Notes: a model not told the origin generated them from the letters alone. A stretch of DNA of 41,136 bases from UBA1181 sp963648205 (GCA_963648205.1 CAVJCT010000049.1:1-41136), one strand, 5' to 3'. Numbered from the stretch's first letter, positions 16,347 through 26,022 are shown. Made by a program: numbers and translations.

Positions 16347-16417
16347 GAATCAGAAATTGAAGAGATTTCTTTATATTTACACAATTCAAAATATAGTTTA
16401 AGATTTTATCATTAAAG

Positions 16418-17323
16418 ATGGATATACGTCAACTAAAAGCATTTGTTAAAGCAGCTGAGACACTCAATTTTTCAGAGGCAGCCAAATTGGTATGCGTTAC
16501 ACAAAGCACATTTTCGCAGAGTATACGCCAATTGGAAGATGAGTTGAACATTCCGCTTTTCATTCGCAACACACACGAAGTCTCCCTCACCGAAGCAGGC
16601 GAAGAGTTGCTACCCTACGCTCGCGAAGTTTTGTTGCAGACAGAAAATTGCGTTCACCGAATTGAAGACCTAAAGGCTATGAAGACGGGCGAACTCAACA
16701 TTGGCGTTACTCACTCTTTCAGCATTATGACTGCCGAAGCGGTATTAGACTTTGCTAAACAATACCCAGAGATCCGTCTCAATATCATTTATAAAACGAT
16801 GGAAGAATTGATGGAGATGCTCAACAAACGCGAAGTGGATTTCGTACTCTCCTATCAATCAGAGACTAACAATTCAAATATCGAGTCGCACTTGCTATAC
16901 GAAGACACTTTGGCTTTGATTGTCAAAGAAGGGCATCCTTTGCAAACAAAAAAGGAAGTCTGCATTTTAGACATCATTCAATACCCAATGATTCTTCCAG
17001 CGGTTGGATTTCAGGCTCGAAACACCTTCGATGCCGTTTGGGAGGCTGAAAACAAGCCCGAACTCAATATTCGCATGGAAATGAACCTCGTTACTCCGAT
17101 CGTTAGATTGGTAGTACAAGGTCAATATATCACCGTGCTTTCAAAATCCGCCGCTGAAGATTATGAAGGAATACGCGCCATTCCATTCAGTTCACCTCAC
17201 GCTAAAATGCGCGGTGCTTTTCATCTTTTGAAAAATAGTTATCACAAAATAGCGATTAAAGAGTTCATCCGCACACTTCGCGAGACTAACATACTCCGCA
17301 GACGGGTCGAGCGTTGGAACTAA
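16418..17323 (+). CDS. LysR family transcriptional regulator
   Basis: This 301-residue regulator has an N-terminal winged helix-turn-helix at about 1-60 (LNFSEAAKLVCVTQSTFSQSIRQ), the LysR signature. A linker helix and a periplasmic-binding-protein-like effector domain (about 90-290) follow. It resembles the CynR/CysB-like group that senses small metabolites. It lies in the same direction as the exporter, not divergently, so the classical divergent-target rule does not identify its target. The exporter and the convergent SDR gene are the nearest candidates. Confidence 0.9.
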   Translation: MDIRQLKAFVKAAETLNFSEAAKLVCVTQSTFSQSIRQLEDELNIPLFIRNTHEVSLTEAGEELLPYAREVLLQTENCVHRIEDLKAMKTGELNIGVTHSFSIMTAEAVLDFAKQYPEIRLNIIYKTMEELMEMLNKREVDFVLSYQSETNNSNIESHLLYEDTLALIVKEGHPLQTKKEVCILDIIQYPMILPAVGFQARNTFDAVWEAENKPELNIRMEMNLVTPIVRLVVQGQYITVLSKSAAEDYEGIRAIPFSSPHAKMRGAFHLLKNSYHKIAIKEFIRTLRETNILRRRVERWN

Positions 17324-17347
17324 TATTTGTTTCGTATTTAGAATACA

Positions 17348-18091
17348 CTAAATCTTTTTGGTAGCCACTTTCAGTTTCACCCAAATACATCTTGGAATCA
17401 AACGCCAGAAAGCAACCAGAATTCGATATTTCCAATCGATTATACGCACCGATTTTTTATGTTCTATAGCATAAACAATCTCTTTTGCCACCTGCGTAGC
17501 CTGTAATTGCATAGGGTAACTGTCTGTCAATAAATCAGTTGTAACAAAACCTGGACGAATATCCGTAAAATGGATATTGTATTTCTTCATATTCGCCAAC
17601 TGTTGCAAACACTCCAAATACTGACTTTGATATCTCTTAGTCGATGAGTATGCCGGAGCAGCACCCATTCCCATTGTTCCTGCAATCGAACTGATAGCAG
17701 CGATATGACCGTTCAACTCCGAATGTTCAGCGAAATAATGGAACATAAACGTTACCATTCGAGTGAATCCAACGACATTGGTTTCTGTCGTCCGCATCTC
17801 ATTATCTACCTCTAAATCAGGATTTTGATAACCAATTCCAGATGAATGGAAATAGAGATTGACGCCACCCAACTCATCAATCATTCCTTGCAAAATGGAG
17901 GTTGCATCAAGTTGAGTAATGTCAATTCTGCGAAAACACTTCACCTGAGGTAGTTCCTTGGCAATTTCAACCAAACGCTCCTCTCGTCGACCAGCCAAAC
18001 CAAGAGTCCAACCCTTCGACGCTAAAACACGTGCAACCTCTAAGCCTATGCCAGAGGTCGCACCTACTATAATTGCTGTTTTTTCAACCAT
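17348..18091 (-). CDS. Short-chain dehydrogenase/reductase
   Basis: The start is taken at MVEKTAIIVGATSGIG, nine codons inside the longest frame, because the Rossmann strand begins there and this removes a 20-base overlap with the glycosidase gene (248 residues). The nucleotide motif GATSGIG is at 10-16, the catalytic Ser is in AISSIAG (about 135), and the Y-x3-K pair is Tyr148/Lys152. It is a classical SDR using NAD(P)H; the basic residues in GRREERL favour NADPH. The C terminus (about 220-248) is basic and hydrophobic and could touch the membrane. The substrate is unknown. It is the last gene of the lepA-side run. Confidence 0.88.
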   Translation of the reverse strand: MVEKTAIIVGATSGIGLEVARVLASKGWTLGLAGRREERLVEIAKELPQVKCFRRIDITQLDATSILQGMIDELGGVNLYFHSSGIGYQNPDLEVDNEMRTTETNVVGFTRMVTFMFHYFAEHSELNGHIAAISSIAGTMGMGAAPAYSSTKRYQSQYLECLQQLANMKKYNIHFTDIRPGFVTTDLLTDSYPMQLQATQVAKEIVYAIEHKKSVRIIDWKYRILVAFWRLIPRCIWVKLKVATKKI

Positions 18092-18098
18092 TAAATTA

Positions 18099-19799
18099 CT
18101 ACTTGTCGATATTCTCAATCATTGAAATCAACAACACCAAAGGGGCATTCCAGTTGAGTGCCACCTCATTTGTAGAATAACTACAAACATCATCTAAATA
18201 ACAACGAGCGGGCGCAGCTGAAGGGTAATTCATTTTACCACAATCTGCCATTTCATTGTCGTTCGGACCACCTGCCAAATAGCCAGGAATAGGCTCATCA
18301 ATACCATCTGCCATACAGCGACGATCATGCAAATGCATTGGATATTTCTTTCCAAAACCAGACACAAAAGAGTATTCTGTAGCATTTGCACCTAACAAAT
18401 AGTCGAAATTGGCAAACATCGCCTCTTTGAAATTCTCATCCTTATACAGTTTATACGCCAATCCTAAGATTGCACCATTTGAAGCGACATCGCCATTGCC
18501 ACCCCACGAGAAAACTTTCAAAGCAACTCGTCCTGGTGAGAATTTGAAAGAGTTATAAAGTGAGATCACTACACCTCTGAACTTCGCATCTATCTTGTTC
18601 ACATCCACATATTTAGGCAATTCATCTTTATGTGCCATCAGAGTAATTAAACCCAATGTGTTAACATTACTCCATGTAGGCGTACCGAATTTTTGGAAGA
18701 AATCTAACTTGTCAAAATACTGCTTTTCTCCAGTGGTAATAAACATTTCAGTGGCTGCCCAAAACAACTCGTCTGTCAAATTGCCATCCCCATAACTTCC
18801 TGTAAAAACATCCTCAGGGTTGTTGAAATAAACTGTTGGATTAGCCATAGCCCACTGCCAAGCACGCTCTGCCGCTTTCAACATTTTTTTTGCATATTCA
18901 GGTTTTTCAGTTTTGAAAATCCTTGCACCCATTGCCATCTCTGCCACATAATCTAAAGCCGCCGCTGTCGATTTGGCCATCATAAAACGATCCATATCAT
19001 CAGCATCTGGCATAATATAATCGCAAAAGACCAACGTGGTCAACTTATGATAGACACCGCCATCATTGGGATCTTGCATAGTAAACAGCCAGTCATACTC
19101 CCACTTCAACTCCTCTAAGAAATCGCACGAAAGACTTTTATCTTTCCTTGGAATATTCAACGAGAGTTTCTTGTAAAATTCAGGGTACAATTCGTATGAT
19201 GTAATCAACTGGTGAAGGGTGATTCCTGCATTTACAACGTATTTTCCAAAATCACCTGCATCATACCAACCGCCTGGAGATGAGACAGTTGACATAGCTC
19301 GTCGTTGCTCGGATGCAGCCGTTTTATGAATATACACCAAAGTGTCTGGATGTCCAGCCTTTCTTGAGAAGTCCATTCCACGGAACACAGAATATGGTTT
19401 CTCAATCGGTGTAGAGGCTCTCCAATAATAGAAAGCACGCACCACACTCTTCATCAAATCAGAATAAAGGCTATCTCTATCTCCAATCGTGAAAGGATAC
19501 GATTTTTCATCATTGACCTCTAAATAATAGGTTCCTTTTTGATTGAAATCGGAGAAATCGGCTGATTGAATCGTCTCTCGTGAATAGTTCCAAAAGGCAC
19601 TTTTACCCAAGTTTCCTTTGTAAACCACATCATTGCTTTTGGCATCTTTCAGCTCAAAAAAAGGCGCATCGAGATTCGCCACGGTTGCCACTTTAGGCAT
19701 TCCAACGGCATACCCCAACTGATTCACTCGCACAAACGACTCCGCAACAGCAACCTGCGCGACGATCAGCATAGAGATCAGAAAACCATAATTCTTCAT
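18099..19799 (-). CDS. Glycoside hydrolase family 9 (endoglucanase-like)
   Basis: The start is placed at MKNYGFLISM, two codons inside the longest frame, giving a signal peptide ending near VAVA (566 residues). An N-terminal Ig-like CelD_N domain covers about 22-110 (FVRVNQLGYA is its usual opening). The (alpha/alpha)6 GH9 catalytic domain follows. GGWYDAGDFGKYV carries the base pair of aspartates (about 180 and 183), PMHLHDRR the substrate His, and YSTNEVALNWNAPLV the acid Glu near the C terminus. It probably cleaves beta-1,4-glucans or related glycans in the periplasm or outside. No SusC/SusD genes lie nearby, so this is not part of a standard polysaccharide utilisation locus. Confidence 0.92.
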   Translation of the reverse strand: MKNYGFLISMLIVAQVAVAESFVRVNQLGYAVGMPKVATVANLDAPFFELKDAKSNDVVYKGNLGKSAFWNYSRETIQSADFSDFNQKGTYYLEVNDEKSYPFTIGDRDSLYSDLMKSVVRAFYYWRASTPIEKPYSVFRGMDFSRKAGHPDTLVYIHKTAASEQRRAMSTVSSPGGWYDAGDFGKYVVNAGITLHQLITSYELYPEFYKKLSLNIPRKDKSLSCDFLEELKWEYDWLFTMQDPNDGGVYHKLTTLVFCDYIMPDADDMDRFMMAKSTAAALDYVAEMAMGARIFKTEKPEYAKKMLKAAERAWQWAMANPTVYFNNPEDVFTGSYGDGNLTDELFWAATEMFITTGEKQYFDKLDFFQKFGTPTWSNVNTLGLITLMAHKDELPKYVDVNKIDAKFRGVVISLYNSFKFSPGRVALKVFSWGGNGDVASNGAILGLAYKLYKDENFKEAMFANFDYLLGANATEYSFVSGFGKKYPMHLHDRRCMADGIDEPIPGYLAGGPNDNEMADCGKMNYPSAAPARCYLDDVCSYSTNEVALNWNAPLVLLISMIENIDK

Positions 19800-19831
19800 A
19801 GGCATTTATCTTTAAGGATTATTACTTTATT

Positions 19832-21571
19832 TTATGAATGCTCTTTCTTCTCCTGTTTCTCCTGTTCCGCCTTTTTATCTGATTCTTCTTTTTGTTTTTT
19901 CAAATCTGCCAACAACGCAGTCTCTTCTTGTGCAAAGGTCTTCATGTCTTCGTCCTCACTCTCCATCAACTCTTTCAGCAATTTCTCAGCATCATCCCAA
20001 AGTGATGGTTTGCAGACCATTAGGCGCACCTTGCTTCGATAAAGGAAGTCACGATAATCATACAATTTCTCGTTCACATCATCATCGCCATCCTCGTCAT
20101 CGTCGTTTGGAAGTCTGTCAAGTACCAACTCTAACTGGCGATCTATCGTCGACATCGCACGCCAATCGTCGGTAATCACCAAGCAATTGATATACTCCCT
20201 CGAACCATTGATAGAACCCATAACGTAAGTGAATTCCAAGTAATACAACGCCTTTGAATATATCTTCAATGACGCATACGCATAGCCCAACTTGAAATAG
20301 ACCTCCATCGCCACGTTCATCTGCTTCTCGCCAAACTCACCTATATGCGAACGCCATACCTCCGTAACACACTCTAAGTGCTTGATAGCCTGCAAATAAC
20401 TACCATTATGGAAATATTTCAGTCCCCAATAGATATCGTTAGAAACACTCCAACCAATAAAGTCAATCAACGAACGCTGCACGTCCGTCAACTCCTCTGC
20501 TTTCCCTGCATTGATTTTGTCGTTCGCATCTTCGATCATATAGCGAACCTCAGCGGAATTATTCGTCTCAGATTTATCTACAACATAAATCGCTTCGTAG
20601 CCCATCGCGGACTCACGCTCACGATATTTTTTCTCTACTGCCGATGGCACACTCACCACCAACTTATAATAGTCTGACACCTTCGACTCAGATTGCCAAA
20701 CGAAATAGGCTGAATAGACTGAACCATCACTTTGCGTAATGCTCAAGAAATAATCACTGCCTCGTTTCTCTTCGTTTTTCGCTTTTTCCTCTTTCCTATT
20801 CCGACGAAGATAATCTGCAACATCGAACGTTCCATAATCATCTTTTGTCAAATTCAAAATAGACTGATGAACCCTCGTCATTGAAATCTCTTCGATAGCA
20901 CTCTCTTCTACTATATAACTCGGAATAGTGAAAATATCTTTCGGTGTCAACTTGAAGTGTCGGAACTTTCCATCGCCCATCTCTGTCTGTTCGCCAACCA
21001 TCATCTCATGCTCTAAGATAAGGTAGGCTGTTCGACGAGAACGCTCCGAGTCCTCAAATATATCTCTTTTCTTATTTTTATCGTATACCTCCTCTAAATT
21101 TTCATACTTTTCGTAAAAAATTCGACGATATTCAAACATAAAAGACAACAACTCCGTGAAAGTCTGTCTGTCTTTTTCAATCGAACCAACGAAGAAAATC
21201 GGACAAACGACGTCAGCAACATACTTATTTTCCTTCTCTTCAAAGATGAAAGATGCATTTGCCTCAGGCGACAAGTCGCGGTTCATATCATTGATCAGAT
21301 ATGATACGACTTGATAATAATCATTGTCCACCGACAGAATATCGGGCATTAGCACCCTCGCATTATAATTGCTCGTTTTTGGTGCAACAGCGACAAACAC
21401 TTCTCCCTGATACTCAAAACGATACGCAGTAGCATCATCATTATCACCCACCTGCTCATACTGAATATTCAATTTCTTGAATAGGTCAGTAAATACCTTT
21501 GCGACTATCACAGGTTTTGTTCCAAATTCGTCTTTAAACAACTCTGCTATCTTGTCTATCATACTTTTCAC
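19832..21571 (-). CDS. Cytoplasmic protein with TPR-like region, unknown function
   Basis: The 579-residue product has no signal peptide. The first ~150 residues form an alpha/beta segment reminiscent of YbjN/type III chaperone-like folds. Residues about 375-460 contain paired helices resembling tetratricopeptide repeats (VYFKLGYAYASLKIYSKALYY). An acidic patch (DDDEDGDDD) and a Lys/Glu-rich C-terminal tail follow. It lies 20 bases behind lepA and 32 ahead of the GH9 gene, so co-transcription is likely. I do not recognise the family, and a scaffold or chaperone role would be a guess. Confidence 0.75.
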   Translation of the reverse strand: MKSMIDKIAELFKDEFGTKPVIVAKVFTDLFKKLNIQYEQVGDNDDATAYRFEYQGEVFVAVAPKTSNYNARVLMPDILSVDNDYYQVVSYLINDMNRDLSPEANASFIFEEKENKYVADVVCPIFFVGSIEKDRQTFTELLSFMFEYRRIFYEKYENLEEVYDKNKKRDIFEDSERSRRTAYLILEHEMMVGEQTEMGDGKFRHFKLTPKDIFTIPSYIVEESAIEEISMTRVHQSILNLTKDDYGTFDVADYLRRNRKEEKAKNEEKRGSDYFLSITQSDGSVYSAYFVWQSESKVSDYYKLVVSVPSAVEKKYRERESAMGYEAIYVVDKSETNNSAEVRYMIEDANDKINAGKAEELTDVQRSLIDFIGWSVSNDIYWGLKYFHNGSYLQAIKHLECVTEVWRSHIGEFGEKQMNVAMEVYFKLGYAYASLKIYSKALYYLEFTYVMGSINGSREYINCLVITDDWRAMSTIDRQLELVLDRLPNDDDEDGDDDVNEKLYDYRDFLYRSKVRLMVCKPSLWDDAEKLLKELMESEDEDMKTFAQEETALLADLKKQKEESDKKAEQEKQEKKEHS

Positions 21572-21591
21572 GTTATTTTCAATTCGTCCGA

Positions 21592-23379
21592 TTAGTCTAA
21601 TTTCAACACCTCCAAGAAGGCTTTTTGTGGAACAGAAACGGTTCCAATCTGCTTCATTCTCTTCTTTCCTCGTTTCTGTTTTTCCAACAATTTACGTTTA
21701 CGAGAAATATCACCTCCGTAACATTTTGCGGTTACATCTTTTCTCACCGCCTTGATTGTCTCTCGGGCAATGATTTTAGATCCGACCGCTGCTTGGATGG
21801 CAACGTCAAACTGTTGTCTTGGAATCAACTCCTTCAATTTCTCGCACATTCGTTTTCCAAGGGTATAGGCATTGTCGAAGTGCGTCAAAGTTGACAAGGC
21901 ATCGACCGCCTCTCCATTCAACAACACATCCAACTTCACCAATTTCGACTCTCTCATTCCATTTGGATGGTAGTCGAACGAAGCGTATCCCTTCGAAATA
22001 CTCTTCAATTTATCGTAGAAATCGAACACAATCTCTCCCAATGGCATATCGTAGATCAATTCCACTCTATTACCTGAAACGTAATCCTGACGCACCAACT
22101 CACCACGTTTGCCCAAGCACAACTGCATAATCGCACCAATATACTCGGCGGAAGTGATGACCGACGCACGAATATAAGGCTCTTCAATTCGCTCAATCAA
22201 CGTCAAATCTGGCAATCCAGATGGGTTATGCACCTCAATCTTCTCGCCCTTCTTCGTGTAGACATCATACTCCACATTCGGAACGGTCGTGATCACATCC
22301 ATATTGAACTCTCGGTCTAAACGTTCTTGGATAATCTCCATGTGCAACATTCCCAAGAATCCACATCTGAATCCGAATCCTAAAGCCAATGAAGATTCTG
22401 CCTGATAGGTCAATGAAGCATCGTTCAACTGCAACTTTTCGATGGATGCTCTCAAATCTTCAAAATCCTCTGTTTCAATAGGATATACTCCCGCGAAGAC
22501 CATTGGTTTCACCTCCTCGAAACCTGCAATGGCTTCAGAACAAGGTCGGTCAACATGTGTGATGGTATCGCCCACCTTCACCTCTCGAGAGGTTTTGATT
22601 CCCGAAATGATATAACCCACATTTCCTGCTGAGAGTGATTTTTGTGGAGACATATCCAAACGCAGAATACCGATTTCATCTGCCAAATATTCCTTTTCCG
22701 TAGATACGAATTTCACGAAATCACCCGTGTTAATCGTACCGTTTACAATCTTAAAGTAAGCAATGATTCCACGGAATGGATTGAAGACAGAGTCGAAGAT
22801 AAGGCACTGCAACGGTGCTTCTGGGTCACCAACAGGTGGTTTGATACGCTCAACAATCGCATTCAAGATATCGTATACTCCCTCACCCGTTTTTCCACTG
22901 GCACGAATCACATCCTCACGCTTGCAACCTAAAAGGTCGACGATTTGGTCTTCCACCTCATCGGGCATTGCTCCTGGCAAGTCGATTTTGTTCATAACAG
23001 GAATGATCTCGAGATCGTGTTCCAAAGCCATGTAAAGGTTTGAAATAGTCTGAGCCTGAACACCTTGAGCAGCATCGACAATCAGCAATGCACCCTCACA
23101 AGCCGCAATAGAACGAGACACCTCATACGAAAAATCGACGTGTCCCGGAGTGTCAATCAAATTAAGTATATATTTTTCTCCTTTGTACTCATAGTCCATC
23201 TGGATGGCGTGACTCTTAATGGTGATACCACGTTCACGCTCCAACTCCATATCATCCAAAACCTGCGCTTGCATGTCCTTGGCAGTCACCGTTTTAGTGT
23301 ACTCCAATAATCTATCAGCCAAGGTACTTTTACCGTGATCAATGTGCGCTATAATACAAAAGTTACGAATATTTTTCAT
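21592..23379 (-). CDS. lepA: Elongation factor 4 (ribosome back-translocase)
   Basis: This 595-residue translational GTPase is of normal LepA length. The G1 motif AHIDHGKST is near residues 11-19, followed by G3 DTPGHVDFSYE and G4 NKIDLP. The LepA-specific C-terminal domain is present (GMRESKLVKLDVLLNGEAVD and KRKLLEKQKRGKKRMK). It acts on the ribosome, remodelling stalled or mistranslocated complexes. The promoter is at 23397-23427, and it probably leads an operon with the TPR-like, GH9 and SDR genes. Confidence 0.97.
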   Translation of the reverse strand: MKNIRNFCIIAHIDHGKSTLADRLLEYTKTVTAKDMQAQVLDDMELERERGITIKSHAIQMDYEYKGEKYILNLIDTPGHVDFSYEVSRSIAACEGALLIVDAAQGVQAQTISNLYMALEHDLEIIPVMNKIDLPGAMPDEVEDQIVDLLGCKREDVIRASGKTGEGVYDILNAIVERIKPPVGDPEAPLQCLIFDSVFNPFRGIIAYFKIVNGTINTGDFVKFVSTEKEYLADEIGILRLDMSPQKSLSAGNVGYIISGIKTSREVKVGDTITHVDRPCSEAIAGFEEVKPMVFAGVYPIETEDFEDLRASIEKLQLNDASLTYQAESSLALGFGFRCGFLGMLHMEIIQERLDREFNMDVITTVPNVEYDVYTKKGEKIEVHNPSGLPDLTLIERIEEPYIRASVITSAEYIGAIMQLCLGKRGELVRQDYVSGNRVELIYDMPLGEIVFDFYDKLKSISKGYASFDYHPNGMRESKLVKLDVLLNGEAVDALSTLTHFDNAYTLGKRMCEKLKELIPRQQFDVAIQAAVGSKIIARETIKAVRKDVTAKCYGGDISRKRKLLEKQKRGKKRMKQIGTVSVPQKAFLEVLKLD

Positions 23380-23396
23380 CCAAATACATTTTTATG

Positions 23397-23427
23397 CGAA
23401 GATAGCGAAAAAAGTTTTTTCTGACAA
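23397..23427 (-). promoter_or_regulatory. lepA promoter
   Basis: On the minus strand TTG (23427-23425) and TATCTTCG (23404-23397) are 20 bases apart. The -7 element has one mismatch to TAnnTTTG. It starts just after the terminator of the upstream barrel gene. Confidence 0.55.
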
Positions 23428-23429
23428 TA

Positions 23430-23461
23430 GAAAAGGGAGACTGCCCACATAGCAATCTCCC
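23430..23461 (-). terminator. Terminator after the outer-membrane barrel gene
   Basis: On the minus strand GGGAGATTGC (23461-23452) pairs with GCAGTCTCCC (23444-23435) over ten positions with one G-T pair and a 7-base loop. TTTT follows at 23434-23431. Confidence 0.8.
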
Positions 23462-23481
23462 TCTTTTTCTATTTTATTTTT

Positions 23482-24198
23482 TTAATAACGGAAAGCGACT
23501 CCTGCGGAGAACGATTGATTGCGATAGGCAATATCACCTTTCTCTTTCTTAGCATCGATGAAACCAAGTTCAGCGTTCACTTTCACCATAATATACTTCA
23601 TGATGATGAAACGAAGACCTAAGTCTGCTCCGATATCAAAACGTTTGAGCAACTGCTTGTTCTCCCACTCTGTCTTATCAGGGTATTGAACGTTGCCACC
23701 GTCCTTGAAGACATCCATCTCAAATGTTTTTGCGCCATAAATACCGAGTTGGTCTTCACACGACATCGTATATTTACCGCCGACACCAATACCGATATAA
23801 GGACCGGCAGCAATCTGCATACCGAATTTCTTACCAAAAGGAATATTGAGCGAGAAATCCAAAGGAACTTCCACATACATAGCAGTTACATCATAATCAA
23901 TCGGATTAGTGTAACCGTTCATATTCTTACGAGAATCTGTGAATCCTTTGCACTCGAACATCACGGAAGGAAGAAACGAAACAGATGAATAATAGATTGG
24001 AATATCAGCACCGAAACCTGCACGATAACCCAACTTATAGTCCGCACTCTTATAACTTGTCTTACTGTAGGCAACACCGGCCTCAAACCAATAATGTACA
24101 CCGTTGAAGACACAGAACGGATCATACTTGAAATTCATCTGCGCATTTGCCACCATCGCTGACAACGCAACTATAACTGCGAATATAAACCTCTTCAT
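23482..24198 (-). CDS. Outer-membrane beta-barrel (porin-family) protein
   Basis: The start is set at MKRFIFAVIVALSAM, eleven codons inside the longest frame, because it opens a standard signal peptide ending near VANAQ (238 residues). The body is alternating beta strands with glycine-rich turns and ends SAGVAFRY, with a terminal aromatic residue as in outer-membrane barrels. It resembles the OMP_b-brl/PorT-like group. It is a single gene closed by a terminator, and its ligand is unknown. It is a distinct family member from the barrel at 6906. Confidence 0.78.
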   Translation of the reverse strand: MKRFIFAVIVALSAMVANAQMNFKYDPFCVFNGVHYWFEAGVAYSKTSYKSADYKLGYRAGFGADIPIYYSSVSFLPSVMFECKGFTDSRKNMNGYTNPIDYDVTAMYVEVPLDFSLNIPFGKKFGMQIAAGPYIGIGVGGKYTMSCEDQLGIYGAKTFEMDVFKDGGNVQYPDKTEWENKQLLKRFDIGADLGLRFIIMKYIMVKVNAELGFIDAKKEKGDIAYRNQSFSAGVAFRY

Positions 24199-24335
24199 GG
24201 TTCTTTCTTTTTCGTTTTTCTTTTCTTTCAAACTATTGCATATAGAAAACGCTACAATAGCATTGGCGAATTTAACGCTTTTTCGGCAATTATTAAGAAA
24301 TTTTTAGAATTAAATGTTGCCACTACCTTCAAAAT

Positions 24336-25064
24336 CTAATAGCCAACTTCCTCTAAATAGAGTCCACAGGCAGGAACCGACATTCCAGCAGCACAACGGT
24401 TCTTCTTCTCTATTGTTTCACAAAACTGCTCCACCGTCATCTTGCCTTTGCCCACTTCCAAAAGTGTACCGACCACAGCCCTCACCATATTCCGCAAGAA
24501 ACGATTGGCTGTAATCGTGAAAATCAACATATCATCCGTGCGCTCCCACTTGGCGTAGGTAACGTCGCAATCGTTGGTTTTCACATCGGTATGCACCTTC
24601 GAGAAACTTGTAAAGTCTTTGTAATCCAACAACTTAGCCGCTGCCTCATTCATTTTTTCAACATCTAAATTGAAAAGGAAACGCACTGCTAAATCATTCA
24701 GAAAAGGGGATTTTTTTTTGGAAACATAATAACGGTAGGTACGGAATTTGGCACTGAAACGAGCGTGCATATCGTCTGCCACCTGAAACAAATCGTCCAC
24801 TGCAATGTCGGGCGGTAGAAGACTATTCAGTTTTCGCACGATATTGGCCGTGTCGGGTATGGCATTGTTTAAATCAAAATGGGCGTACATACATCTTGCA
24901 TGCACGCCAGCGTCGGTTCTTCCTGCTCCGACCAATTCAATAGGCTGTCTCAACAGTAAAGAAATCTTCTCCGTCAAAACAGACTGTACCGATATATCGT
25001 TGGGTTGCGACTGCCACCCGTGATAGTTCGTTCCTTTATATGCAAATTTCAAAAAATAGCGCAT
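24336..25064 (-). CDS. truA: tRNA pseudouridine(38-40) synthase
   Basis: This 242-residue enzyme isomerises uridines 38-40 in the tRNA anticodon arm. The catalytic Asp51 lies in GAGRTDAGVHA. The N terminus YFLKFAYKGTNYHGWQ and the late RNMVRAVVGTLLEVG are TruA signatures. It follows dapA by 18 bases and probably ends the ligA-dapA run. No clear terminator is visible in the 137 bases before the next minus-strand gene, which are AT-rich. Confidence 0.96.
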   Translation of the reverse strand: MRYFLKFAYKGTNYHGWQSQPNDISVQSVLTEKISLLLRQPIELVGAGRTDAGVHARCMYAHFDLNNAIPDTANIVRKLNSLLPPDIAVDDLFQVADDMHARFSAKFRTYRYYVSKKKSPFLNDLAVRFLFNLDVEKMNEAAAKLLDYKDFTSFSKVHTDVKTNDCDVTYAKWERTDDMLIFTITANRFLRNMVRAVVGTLLEVGKGKMTVEQFCETIEKKNRCAAGMSVPACGLYLEEVGY

Positions 25065-25082
25065 CCGAGCGTTCTTCTTTGC

Positions 25083-25976
25083 TTAGCATTTCACATTCAA
25101 GCTCTTGAGCACGTCGCGAATCTTCTCGTAGGTAACCGTACGAGTTGGCACCAAAGGCAAACGTAATTTGTTTTGGATGTAACCCATCAATGAAAGCATA
25201 CACTTCGCACCAGCTGGATTTCCATCTACAAACAACAAATCAAACAAGTCCGTGAATTTATGGTGAATCTCTCGTGCCTGCTCATATTCGCCTTGCAAAG
25301 CCAAACGAACCATACGACCAAATTCCTTAGGGAAAGCATTTCCAATCACTGAAATGACACCGCTCGCACCCATAGTAATCAAAGGATAAGTGATACCGTC
25401 ATCGCCAGAAATCACCATAAAGTCTTTTGGTTTTCTCTTGATGATGTCATTGATTTGGTCCATATTTCCACAAGCCTCTTTGATGGCAATCACATTTTCA
25501 AACTCGCGAGCGATTCTGATGGTCGTATCAGGCAACATGTTAACTCCCGTACGTCCAGGCACATTGTAAAGGATAACAGGAACAGGAGAGGCCTCCGAAA
25601 TAGCCTTATAGTGCTGATACATACCCTCTTGCGATGGTTTATTGTAGTAAGGCACAACAGACAAGATAGCGTCGATACCCGTAAAATCGTCGTGTTGCAA
25701 CGTGTGGACGATACCACGAGTATTATTTCCACCGCAACCTAAAACGATTGGTACTCTGCCATTTACCTTCTCCTGAACAAACTTCAAGACATCCTTTTTC
25801 TCCTCTTCCGAAAGGGTTGGCGTTTCCGCCGTCGTTCCCAACACCACGAGATAGTCAATCGAGTTCTGCAACTGATAGTCTAACAATCTACCTAATGCAT
25901 CAAAGTCAATACTCTCGTCTTCTTTGAATGGAGTTAAAAGGGCTATGCCCAAACCAGTGAATTTATTCTGTGACAT
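25083..25976 (-). CDS. dapA: 4-hydroxy-tetrahydrodipicolinate synthase
   Basis: This 297-residue TIM-barrel aldolase condenses pyruvate with aspartate semialdehyde at the entry to lysine and diaminopimelate synthesis. The Schiff-base Lys166 lies in IAIKEACGN, the catalytic Tyr137 in LYNVPGRTG with Arg142, and Thr48/Thr49 in LGTTAETP. It has its own promoter, flanked by a perfect inverted repeat (25995-26022), suggesting separate control from the DUF6913 gene upstream. truA follows 18 bases downstream. Confidence 0.96.
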   Translation of the reverse strand: MSQNKFTGLGIALLTPFKEDESIDFDALGRLLDYQLQNSIDYLVVLGTTAETPTLSEEEKKDVLKFVQEKVNGRVPIVLGCGGNNTRGIVHTLQHDDFTGIDAILSVVPYYNKPSQEGMYQHYKAISEASPVPVILYNVPGRTGVNMLPDTTIRIAREFENVIAIKEACGNMDQINDIIKRKPKDFMVISGDDGITYPLITMGASGVISVIGNAFPKEFGRMVRLALQGEYEQAREIHHKFTDLFDLLFVDGNPAGAKCMLSLMGYIQNKLRLPLVPTRTVTYEKIRDVLKSLNVKC

Positions 25977-25994
25977 CTTTTTTCTTGAGTTTAT

Positions 25995-26022
25995 CCAACT
26001 CGCAAAATTAAATATAAGTTGG
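25995..26022 (-). promoter_or_regulatory. dapA promoter with flanking inverted repeat
   Basis: TAATTTTG (26010-26003, minus) fits the -7 consensus. It is bracketed by a perfect inverted repeat, CCAACT (25995-26000) and AGTTGG (26017-26022). The arrangement suggests a repressor-type operator over the promoter. No good -33 TTG is seen at the expected distance. Confidence 0.5.

Noticed and set aside
17334..17346. Small hairpin GTATT/AATAC between the LysR and SDR genes as a terminator
   Set aside because: The stem has only five AT-rich pairs and no T-run on either strand.
24233..24260. CTATTG/CAATAG inverted repeat in the leader of the barrel gene at 23482-24198
   Set aside because: Only six bases per arm with a 16-base spacer in AT-rich DNA, so chance is likely; no convincing promoter was found with it.
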